A stretch of 7,701 nucleotides of DNA from RGIG4608 sp045631445 (lineage in GTDB: Bacteria > Bacillota > Clostridia > Oscillospirales > CAG-272). The stretch lies in contig JAZQUS010000058.1 in NCBI GenBank assembly GCA_045631445.1, forward strand, positions 1-7,701, given 5' to 3'. The notes under the pieces were generated by a model, which was not told the origin of the DNA, did not search any database, and was given only the letters and a program-made list of their open reading frames with translations. Positions within the stretch are counted from its first letter, which is position 1, and the number at the start of each line of letters is the position of its first letter. A program made the position numbers and the translations under genes. Shown in pieces: positions 1 to 4,475 of the stretch.

Positions 1-65
1 CATTATAGCACAAAAAACAAGCGCTTTGCAACCATCGCACTTATATAGTCCAAGCCGCGCAGCGC

Positions 66-93
66 AAAAAGGACACCGCCGGGCGGTGTCCTT
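66..93 (-). terminator. Rho-independent terminator closing the minus-strand toxin/immunity operon
   Basis: Positions 69-80 and 82-93 are a perfect 12-bp inverted repeat (AAGGACACCGCC and its complement). Read on the minus strand, the stem is followed by five T residues (66-70 on plus are A), the classic intrinsic terminator form. On the plus strand no T run follows. It lies about 30 bp beyond the stop of the last minus-strand reading frame at 123. Confidence 0.85.
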
Positions 94-122
94 GCCTTAT
101 AGTAAAAGTGTGCCGGCATCCT

Positions 123-467
123 TTACTTCTGACCCTTTATGCAGTCACGAAGTCCCGCAATTGCTTCGCGATAAGAATCGGTATCGGTTGATGCTCCATA
201 GAATTTATAATATAGCGATTCAATCAAATCAACCATTTCTGCTTTTTGAAAGCAAAAAACAACTTCATCAATCGCATCGCAAACAAAATCAAATTGTTCC
301 TTCGATATTTGCGACAAATATTGCATTGTTATATCATAATCCTTTTGCATTTTCTTCAATGTATCCAGGACAAACATACTCCACGCCCCGGGACTTTCTC
401 ACTCTTGCTTAACCCAGACTGCTATTTCCCGGTTTAAGGACGCAACGGTAACAGACTCATTTTTCGT
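123..467 (-). pseudogene. Decayed paralogue of the inferred immunity protein (in-frame stop, lost start)
   Basis: The minus-strand frame matches the intact protein at 742-1089 over its whole length. Shared patterns include SVTV/SITV near the N-terminus, AWSMFVLD against EWAYVMLE, MQYLSQISKEQFD against LRYLMQINKDEFD, and the C-terminal STDT..YRE.I.GLR.CIK. The homologous frame begins at 465-467 with ACG where ATG is expected, and is cut by TGA at 399-401. An 84-residue piece from ATG 375-377 stays open, but it starts inside the conserved block and lacks about 30 residues, so I call a pseudogene. The nearby ATG at 458-460 is in another frame and stops after eight codons. The family is not recognised. 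The immunity role is inferred from position after an EndoU stub and is weak for this broken copy. A sequencing error at 399-401 would revive only part of it, because the start is also missing. Confidence 0.75.
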
Positions 468-627
468 TCTTGGCAGATTTTCGTTCTCCTTTTTGGATGT
501 AGTTAGGAAAAATTGTGGGAATAAAACCATTCTTGGTATACACACCGACCGATACATTTTTGTGTGTTCCCCAATATATTTTCCCATTTGGGCGAAGCTG
601 ATTTTTCTTTAATGACAGAACATATCT
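457..627 (-). pseudogene. C-terminal remnant of a second EndoU-family toxin
   Basis: About 56 residues on the minus strand align with the C-terminus of the intact EndoU protein at 1105-1581. Examples are VLSLKKNQL against VASLKRNQV, KNVSVGVYTKNGFIPTIFP against RGVTVGIIARKGIVKTIFP, and a basic tail. The conserved T-I-F-P end of the EndoU fold is kept. The N-terminal part with the GGHG histidine and the WFP segment is absent, so it cannot be an active nuclease. The frame stays open upstream to ATG 715-717, but residues before about 31 are not EndoU-like and run through the terminator hairpin at 645-679, so that extension is probably not protein. With the following broken paralogue this is a second toxin/immunity module left by duplication, or displaced by recombination, as is common in polymorphic-toxin loci. 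Confidence 0.75.
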
Positions 628-644
628 AAGCCTCAAAAGAAAAC

Positions 645-679
645 AAAAAGAACGCCACCAGGTCAAGTGATGTTCTTTT
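645..679 (-). terminator. Intrinsic terminator after the immunity-like gene
   Basis: AAAAGAAC (646-653) pairs with GTTCTTTT (672-679), giving 8 bp. A further 3 bp form inside after a small internal loop. On the minus strand the stem runs into five T residues. It lies about 60 bp past the stop of the gene at 742-1089 and separates the intact pair from the decayed pair. Its flank (AAAACAAAAAGAAC.CCACC) closely resembles that at 2836-2854. Confidence 0.65.
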
Positions 680-741
680 GGAGTTACCCCAACAATTTTG
701 AACCTCTGATTTTTCACCTTGCAATATAATTTTGATGGATA

Positions 742-1089
742 TTATTTGTCCTTTATGCAGTTTCTCAAACCATCAATGTATTCGCGATAAAATTCCGTGT
801 CTGTTGATTCTCCAAAAAAACTCTTGTATTTCATTTGAATAATATTTAACATTTCTTGTGATTTAAAATTCCCAACAATATGTTCAAACCAGTGATCCTC
901 GCCAAGAACATCAAACTCATCTTTGTTAATTTGCATCAAGTAACGCAGGGTGACTTCTTCGTTCGCGATCAAATCGGGCTCCAGCATAACATATGCCCAT
1001 TCGGTTGAATTTTCCATTTCGTCATTTCTCAAAGTTATATATTCCTGAACTAACTCCTTGAGTCTTTCAACCGTTATACTGTTTTTCAT
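742..1089 (-). CDS. Small protein downstream of EndoU toxin, inferred cognate immunity protein
   Basis: 115 residues, acidic and predicted mostly helical, with no signal peptide or membrane segment, so cytoplasmic. I do not recognise a named family. The role is inferred: it is the next gene after an EndoU-type RNase, 15 bp from the toxin stop, and a second degraded copy of the same pair follows. That is the usual arrangement of a polymorphic toxin with the immunity protein that binds and neutralises it. The C-terminal signature STDTEFYREYIDGLRNCIK is shared with the broken paralogue. I chose ATG at 1087-1089 because a good ribosome site (AAGGAAGG, plus 1096-1103) sits six bases upstream. A TTG two codons earlier overlaps the ideal spacing and is less likely. 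The ribosome site lies in the short gap after the toxin stop, so translation is probably coupled. A terminator follows at 645-679. Confidence 0.75.
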   Translation of the reverse strand: MKNSITVERLKELVQEYITLRNDEMENSTEWAYVMLEPDLIANEEVTLRYLMQINKDEFDVLGEDHWFEHIVGNFKSQEMLNIIQMKYKSFFGESTDTEFYREYIDGLRNCIKDK

Positions 1090-1104
1090 CAACAACCTTC
1101 CTTT

Positions 1105-1581
1105 CTACTTTTTATAAACGATATGCGCTTTGCTTCTTGCATGTTTATTTACATCAAAAAACGGAAAAATCGTTTTTACTATACCTTTCCTCGCTATGAT
1201 TCCAACAGTTACACCGCGATAGCGCCCTGTATGCGTTTGCCCGTCTATTAACACTTGGTTTCGCTTTAGGGATGCCACGTGTTCACCGGCTTTTCTTATT
1301 TCATTCCTGTCCCATCCCTTTGGAAACCAAGCATGAGCATTTTTGCGGGCATTGCGCTTATCACAATGTCTACCAATATGACCAAGCCGCACGCCGTTAC
1401 TAAACTCAGTATCTACATCGTTAGGCATTCTTTTCCTATTCAAAAACCGTATATTTTCTTGCCCGTGGCCTCCGCTTTTCATCGTTAATACCTTTTTAGG
1501 CAAGTGTTTTTTAGGATAGATAAAATCCCCTTTTGACGCGTGTTTCAGTGCCTTTTTAGAAATAAAAATATTTTTCTTCAT
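1105..1581 (-). CDS. Orphan EndoU-family RNase toxin domain protein
   Basis: 158 residues. From about residue 34 it carries the pattern I recognise as bacterial EndoU nuclease (EndoU_bacteria type): SGGHGQENI with His39, then NGVRLGHIGRHCDK with His72 and Lys75, AWFPKGW at 84-90, the helix IRKAGEHVASL, and the closing strands YRGVTVGII and GIVKTIFP. Known members cleave RNA, often tRNA, as the C-terminal toxin tips of CdiA, LXG and other polymorphic toxins. The catalytic set is two histidines and a lysine; which ones here is my reading. Residues 1-33 are short, basic and have no LXG, WXG, PAAR or signal features, so this is an orphan toxin tip without a delivery domain. I chose ATG 1579-1581, with GGAAGTG at 1587-1593 as ribosome site; the TTG at 1606-1608 has none. 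A strong promoter-like sequence overlaps the start codon (see 1580-1608). The inferred immunity gene follows after 15 bp. Confidence 0.8.
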   Translation of the reverse strand: MKKNIFISKKALKHASKGDFIYPKKHLPKKVLTMKSGGHGQENIRFLNRKRMPNDVDTEFSNGVRLGHIGRHCDKRNARKNAHAWFPKGWDRNEIRKAGEHVASLKRNQVLIDGQTHTGRYRGVTVGIIARKGIVKTIFPFFDVNKHARSKAHIVYKK

Positions 1582-1608
1582 TATATCACTTCCATATTTT
1601 TTCGTCAA
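1580..1608 (-). promoter_or_regulatory. Near-consensus sigma-A promoter overlapping the EndoU start codon
   Basis: On the minus strand TTGACG (plus 1603-1608) is followed by exactly 17 bases and then TATAAT (plus 1580-1585), five of six and six of six matches to consensus. The last two bases of the -10 box are the first two of the ATG start codon. Initiation would fall near plus 1573, inside codon 3. Such a transcript could serve the internal ATG 1480-1482 (residue Met34, AAAAGG eight bases upstream), which would yield the bare EndoU core, or mainly the immunity gene. It may be fortuitous. Confidence 0.45.
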
Positions 1609-1770
1609 TCTCGCGATTGCATCTTTATTCTATCACAAATGATATAAAACAATAGCATACACTAACAGGGATGAATTGTATTACAAATATTCGCAATAAA
1701 TCGCAGAGGTTCGTTGCAATAAGCATAAATATCGGTTGATTTTGCATTACACTTTTGTTATACTAATTTT
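1582..1770. promoter_or_regulatory. Divergent intergenic region with candidate operator repeats
   Basis: This 189-bp gap separates the minus-strand toxin operon from the plus-strand regulator. It holds a perfect palindrome TTGTA-T-TACAA at 1676-1686. There are also two related direct sequences, TTCGCAATAAATCGCA (about 1690) and TTCGTTGCAATAAGCA (about 1710), upstream of the regulator promoter. Such repeats are plausible binding sites for the adjacent ribbon-helix-helix type regulator, but that is inference only. Confidence 0.35.
1736..1764 (+). promoter_or_regulatory. Promoter of the RHH-WYL-like regulator; predicts a leaderless mRNA
   Basis: TTGATT (1736-1741), a 17-bp spacer and TATACT (1759-1764) form a good sigma-A promoter. 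Only six bases (AATTTT) lie between the -10 box and the ATG at 1771, so transcription should start at or within a base or two of the start codon. No Shine-Dalgarno sequence is present upstream of the ATG. Confidence 0.7.
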
Positions 1771-2559
1771 ATGAAAGAGATATATTCCCCAAAAACAATG
1801 ACGATTCGCGTACCAAGCTTCGTCACAAGACTAATCAACGCCGAGGTCTCCAAAAGGAACTTTTTTAAACCAAACGGACAAGGCAACGAAAACGAATTTC
1901 TTAATAAGATGCTGCCTAATATGCTTTCATACCGCGCATATAAGAAAGGATATATGCGCGACTATCTCGAAAAAAATATTAAGGCAAGCATAACCGAAGG
2001 TATGCAGGAAAAAATACTCGATTTTCTATCCGAGACATTTGATTATGCGTATTTTGATAAAGACGAGTACGAATGTGACGATGTAATTAATATCAGATTT
2101 GATGTTGGTAACGAAGCTCTGTATACAGATCTTTTCATTTATTTAGATAGAATTGGTATAAAAAGAAGCGCATACTTGCGAAATCTCATATATGAGTATC
2201 TCACACAAGCTGAATATCAGAGAGAGCGGATTTGCTTTAACGAAGAATACCACGATTTATCTGAGGCGATAACAAACGAGTTGGTTTTCCAATTCCATTG
2301 CGGCAAAGAAGTCATCTCTGCATTAGCCGTTGCACTGGAGTACTCCGTAAAGAGCGAACACTGGTATTTGTTATATTTCAAAGAGAATGACTATAGTATA
2401 TTATATTCGTCCCCTCTTTACAAAATCAGAAGAATCAATATAAAAGGCGAACCCAACAACAATCCGCCCGTAAGCCTCTCTAAAGAAGTCCACAATCTTA
2501 TCGATAGCGGAGATTTTGACAGCGCAGAAAAATTTATATTAGGACGGTTAAAAGTATGA
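1771..2559 (+). CDS. Putative DNA-binding regulator with RHH-like N-terminus and WYL-like C-terminus
   Basis: 262 residues, predicted cytoplasmic. The N-terminus (about 8-28, MTIRVPSFVTRLINAEV) has the strand-helix look of a ribbon-helix-helix/CopG domain. A second segment at 107-156 (NIRFDVG ... GIKRSAYLRNLIYEYL ... QRERICF) also looks DNA-binding or dimerising. At 182-224 the sequence ISALAVALEYSVKSEHWYLLYF...YKIRRINI fits the core of a WYL domain, with Trp198-Tyr199-Leu200 as the signature. WYL proteins are often ligand-responsive transcription regulators in phage-defence and CRISPR loci. Proteins with this RHH plus WYL arrangement occur in Clostridia, including the WYL accessory protein of some Cas13d loci. 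The match is by eye, so the family is moderately sure. The mRNA is apparently leaderless. The 3' end overlaps the next gene by ATGA. It is divergent from the EndoU operon, which it might regulate. Confidence 0.7.
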   Translation: MKEIYSPKTMTIRVPSFVTRLINAEVSKRNFFKPNGQGNENEFLNKMLPNMLSYRAYKKGYMRDYLEKNIKASITEGMQEKILDFLSETFDYAYFDKDEYECDDVINIRFDVGNEALYTDLFIYLDRIGIKRSAYLRNLIYEYLTQAEYQRERICFNEEYHDLSEAITNELVFQFHCGKEVISALAVALEYSVKSEHWYLLYFKENDYSILYSSPLYKIRRINIKGEPNNNPPVSLSKEVHNLIDSGDFDSAEKFILGRLKV

Positions 2560-2705
2560 CCAAATCACCATTTCTTAGAAATAACAAGCCATCAAGAAGT
2601 ATGAGTGCCGCAAATAAAAGAAGGCAAAAGTTTGCTATTTGGGATTATTACAAAACCAAAAACGAAACATCCCCTAAATTATCAAAGTATCCACGCCAAA
2701 AATAA
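2556..2705 (+). CDS. 49-residue highly basic microprotein coupled to the WYL-like regulator
   Basis: The ATG at 2556-2558 overlaps the regulator's TGA stop as ATGA, the classic sign of translational coupling. The frame runs 49 codons to TAA at 2703-2705. The product starts MTKSPFLRNNKPSRSMSAAN, continues through a KRRQKFAIWDYYKTK segment, and ends KYPRQK. It has nine Lys and five Arg against one Asp and one Glu, so it is strongly positive. It has no membrane segment and no Cys. No family is recognised. A nucleic-acid or acidic-partner contact is conceivable, but this is only inference. The main support for its being real is the overlap and the operon position. The alternative is chance open frame downstream of a stop. 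Confidence 0.6.
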   Translation: MTKSPFLRNNKPSRSMSAANKRRQKFAIWDYYKTKNETSPKLSKYPRQK

Positions 2706-2843
2706 GTGTTATTGCTAATATCTTAACCGCATACGAATCCACTGAGAAAATAAGGACCTATGCTCGCGGCTACCTCCTTCGCCCGCTCAGTCAGTTTCGC
2801 GACGGATAAGCAGATCGCCACTCAGTTCCATCGGAAAACAAAA

Positions 2844-2866
2844 AGAACACCACCCGGATGTGTTCT
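2844..2866 (-). terminator. Terminator-like hairpin, minus orientation
   Basis: AGAACAC (2844-2850) pairs with GTGTTCT (2860-2866) around a 9-base loop. On the minus strand a run of T residues follows (2839-2843). It shares the AAAACAAAAAGAAC.CCACC flank with the terminator at 645-679. Confidence 0.5.
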
Positions 2867-2877
2867 CAGACTGTTAA

Positions 2878-2905
2878 AAAAGCACTTGCTTCGGCAAGTG
2901 CTTTT
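2878..2905. terminator. Perfect bidirectional terminator with TTCG tetraloop
   Basis: AAAAGCACTTGC (2878-2889) and its exact complement (2894-2905) enclose TTCG, a very stable loop. The A and T ends give a U tract in both directions. It can stop the regulator/microprotein transcript on plus and read-through from the XRE-type gene on minus. Confidence 0.85.
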
Positions 2906-2944
2906 CCTGATACAGAATTGTGTCTTGAAAATTCTTAATGAAGC

Positions 2945-3104
2945 ATCGGCATACGCCGATATGATGTTATGCATTGTATAATGATGTTGTTCATTTCATT
3001 CACAATGATGCGATGTTTGCCAATAACATTAGCGAAGCGACATCATTAGGCGAAGCCGTCATCATTGGCGCAGCCAACATCATTTGCCGAAGGCAAACAT
3101 CATT
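2945..3104. repeat. Hairpin ladder 1: ATGATGTT linkers opposite AACATCAT linkers
   Basis: On the left, ATGATGTT occurs at 2961-2968 and 2981-2988, and ATGATG at 3005-3010. On the right, its complement recurs as ACATCATT (3040-3047), TCATCATT (3059-3066) and AACATCATT (3076-3084, 3096-3104), spaced 18-20 bp. Between right linkers sit tiny hairpins: GGC-GAA-GCC, TTGGC-GCA-GCCAA (3065-3077) and TTTGCC-GAA-GGCAAA (3083-3097). On the left, ATCGGC-ATAC-GCCGAT (2945-2960) is similar. The whole can fold as one long interrupted stem with side hairpins. Function is unknown. Confidence 0.75.
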
Positions 3105-3106
3105 GA

Positions 3107-3136
3107 AAAAACCTCGTTCCAAAGAACGAGGTTTTT
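3107..3136. terminator. Perfect 13-bp bidirectional terminator between the two ladders
   Basis: AAAAACCTCGTTC (3107-3119) and its exact complement (3124-3136) enclose the loop CAAA. The T tract at 3132-3136, and its mirror on the minus strand, would terminate transcription from either side. Confidence 0.85.
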
Positions 3137-3172
3137 CATGAGCTCATAGTACAAAAATGCAACTCGTAAAAT

Positions 3173-3346
3173 CACGGCGAAGCCGTGTATGAAATCCGCA
3201 GCTTGTCTGCGGTCTGGAATCAACACGGAGTGATGTATGTAATCAATCCGAAGGAGAAATACACGCTGACGCGTGATGCCATGCCGTCGCTTTGCGACGG
3301 ATTCCATACACCCTGCGGGTGATTCCATACCAATCCTTCGGATTGG
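3173..3346. repeat. Hairpin ladder 2: TATGRAAT-type linkers opposite ATTCCATA linkers
   Basis: Hairpins follow one another: CACGGC-GAA-GCCGTG (3173-3187), CCGCAG-CTTGT-CTGCGG (3196-3212), CACGC-TGAC-GCGTG (3262-3275), CCGTCGC-TTT-GCGACGG (3284-3300), CACCC-TGC-GGGTG (3309-3321) and CCAATCC-TTC-GGATTGG (3330-3346). The right linkers ATTCCATA (3301-3308, 3322-3329) are nearly complementary to left linkers TATGAAAT (3188-3195) and TCTGGAAT (3213-3220). It repeats the plan of ladder 1 with different sequences. The last hairpin ends 14 bp from the stop of the XRE-type gene. Confidence 0.75.
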
Positions 3347-3360
3347 ATAGAAAAAAGCAA

Positions 3361-4146
3361 CTATTCTACGTCATACCATTCTTCGCCAATTTTGAAATAT
3401 CTTACAGGCTCGTTCGTGATGAAAAAGAATCCTTCTTGAAGCTCATATTCTACACCTGAAATCGTAATAGATGTAGCTGTAATCAGTTCGCCAGGGATGG
3501 CCCAAACCGCCCCCGCGCCCTGCTCATCGACTTTATAATGACCGGCCTTATTAATTAGATTGTAATACCCATTCTTGCCTTTGATCGTATAGAGACTTCC
3601 AACAACGTAATTGTCTTTGGTAAACACCTTGTAGGCGTAGTCATCTTCCGAAACAGTACAGCCCCAAAAATGCTTTTTTACAGGTTTGAACCCCTGCAGA
3701 TCAGACCAGTGTTTCCCATTCTCCCAGTCGCCTCCAAAAGTGAAATAGTAGATTCGATAATCGCCGGTGTCAATATATTCCTCATCAGCGTAACTTCCGG
3801 CAGCCATATCCGGAGTAAATCCATACTCTCCTTTATGTATTGCAAACGGAAGATAGCTCATAACAATAAGCAAAACGAGAATTGTTGACCATGTGACTAT
3901 CTGCCCTATCCACCGTAGTTTTCGATTCTTTTTTACGATTACTCCTTCAGGTTCTTTAGTGGCAAGTTCCTCGGAAACAATATCAAAAAGCTTCTCTAAT
4001 GCAGCCATGGATTCGGGGTTGGGCAATCCCAGACCGTTTTCCCATTTTGCAACAGTACTACGACTCACAAAGAGTTTTTCTGCTAATTGTGCTTGTGTGA
4101 GTCCTTTTTGCAGTCTCAATTGTTTCAAATTTTCCTTAAATTCCAT
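3361..4146 (-). CDS. Membrane-anchored XRE-family transcriptional regulator
   Basis: 261 residues. Residues 5-58 are a clear XRE/Cro helix-turn-helix (LKQLRLQKGLTQAQLAEKL, then VSRSTVAKWENG as recognition helix). A basic stretch KKNRKLR (72-78) precedes one hydrophobic segment at about 79-103, which by the positive-inside rule puts the HTH in the cytoplasm and residues 105-261 outside. The outer part has many Tyr, Gly and Asp residues and looks beta-rich; I do not recognise it. It may sense an extracellular or envelope signal, making this a one-component membrane regulator. The start ATG at 4144-4146 has the ribosome site GGAGGTGAT just upstream. An extended -10 promoter and TGTTACT repeats precede it, suggesting autoregulation. 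It has no partner gene next to it: the ladders follow on one side and the duplicated terminator block lies on the other. Confidence 0.85.
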   Translation of the reverse strand: MEFKENLKQLRLQKGLTQAQLAEKLFVSRSTVAKWENGLGLPNPESMAALEKLFDIVSEELATKEPEGVIVKKNRKLRWIGQIVTWSTILVLLIVMSYLPFAIHKGEYGFTPDMAAGSYADEEYIDTGDYRIYYFTFGGDWENGKHWSDLQGFKPVKKHFWGCTVSEDDYAYKVFTKDNYVVGSLYTIKGKNGYYNLINKAGHYKVDEQGAGAVWAIPGELITATSITISGVEYELQEGFFFITNEPVRYFKIGEEWYDVE

Positions 4147-4170
4147 ATCATATCACCTCCGCGCACCTTT

Positions 4171-4179
4171 ATTATACCA
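4171..4179 (-). promoter_or_regulatory. Extended -10 promoter of the XRE-type regulator
   Basis: On the minus strand TGG-TATAAT (plus 4171-4179) is a perfect -10 box with the TGn extension, about 25 bp upstream of the start codon. No good -35 hexamer is seen at 17-18 bp, which is usual for extended -10 promoters. The same string TGTGGTATAAT precedes the ATPase gene. Confidence 0.65.
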
Positions 4180-4197
4180 CAAATCACAGAAACGCGT

Positions 4198-4247
4198 TGT
4201 TACTTTTGTGTTACTTTGATGTCATTCTTCGTTTTTTGTATGTTACT
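4198..4247. promoter_or_regulatory. Three phased TGTTACT direct repeats (candidate operator)
   Basis: TGTTACT occurs at 4198-4204, 4209-4215 and 4241-4247; the starts are 11 and 32 bp apart, close to one and three helical turns. The first copy lies where the -35 element of the XRE-type gene would be. Such spacing suits a regulator binding one face of the helix, most simply the XRE protein itself. This is inferred from spacing only. Confidence 0.45.
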
Positions 4248-4275
4248 ATTCTTCAGCTGTACAAATATGATACTA

Positions 4276-4398
4276 TAAAATTCGGTATTAGACAAATCCA
4301 AGAGCAAAAACAGCGAAAAAGTATTGAAACATAAAGCGTTTTGGCAGAAAAAAGGCCTTGCGTCTAAACCGTAATGGTTCGGACTACAAGGTCTTTTT
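4276..4398. repeat. Left copy of a ~122-bp direct repeat flanking the ATPase/transposase module
   Basis: The first 26 bases (TAAAATTCGGTATTAGACAA, then ATCCAA) match 7327-7352 at 24 positions. The middle has drifted, and the last ~50 bases again match 7399-7448 closely. Length and orientation are the same as the right copy, and the copies are 3051 bp apart. The right copy lies just past the tRNA-Asn 3' end; no tRNA sequence adjoins this one. The remaining stretch 4147-4275 holds the regulator promoter, and 4399-4475 shows nothing. Confidence 0.8.
4350..4397. terminator. Long bidirectional terminator hairpin, left copy
   Basis: AAAAGGCCTTG (4350-4360) pairs with CAAGGTCTTTT (4387-4397), with one G-U pair. 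Inside, about 8 more pairs form around the loop GTAAT (4371-4375). T runs exist in both directions. It sits about 80 bp beyond the stop of the minus-strand ATPase gene and can terminate it. Base changes relative to the right copy at 7400-7447 keep the pairing. Confidence 0.8.
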
Positions 4399-4475
4399 AA
4401 AAATGCAACTTTTACTTTTTATAAAATATTATCAAAATTGTCATTATGTTTATTGAACCCACAAGATATTTAAAA

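Larger units (their letters stand above)
2706..3360. other. 655-bp gene-free region rich in hairpins
   Basis: I see no believable gene here. The first 50 bp are plain AT-rich sequence. A GC-richer patch at about 2757-2835 shows no clear relative. Then follow a minus-oriented terminator-like hairpin, a perfect 12-bp terminator, a first ladder of complementary linkers and hairpins, a second perfect terminator, and a second ladder ending next to the stop of the XRE-type gene at 3361. Open frames on either strand simply read through the hairpins. Confidence 0.7.

Noticed and set aside
26..412. 128-residue plus-strand open frame
   Set aside because: It runs antisense through the terminator and the immunity pseudogene, whose frame has clear homology; no ribosome site and no family resemblance.
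1771..2559. WYL protein as part of a Cas13d/CRISPR locus
   Set aside because: No Cas13 gene or CRISPR repeat is in the window; the resemblance is only at regulator level.
2760..2981. 73-residue plus-strand open frame
   Set aside because: It reads through two terminator hairpins and has no ribosome site; composition reflects the hairpins.
3025..3104. CRISPR-like array
   Set aside because: The repeats are only 7-9 bp with a period of 18-20, and the intervals are self-complementary hairpins, not unique spacers. No cas gene is present.
3080..3328. 82-residue minus-strand open frame
   Set aside because: It lies wholly in the hairpin ladders and a terminator; apparent protein is a by-product of the stems.
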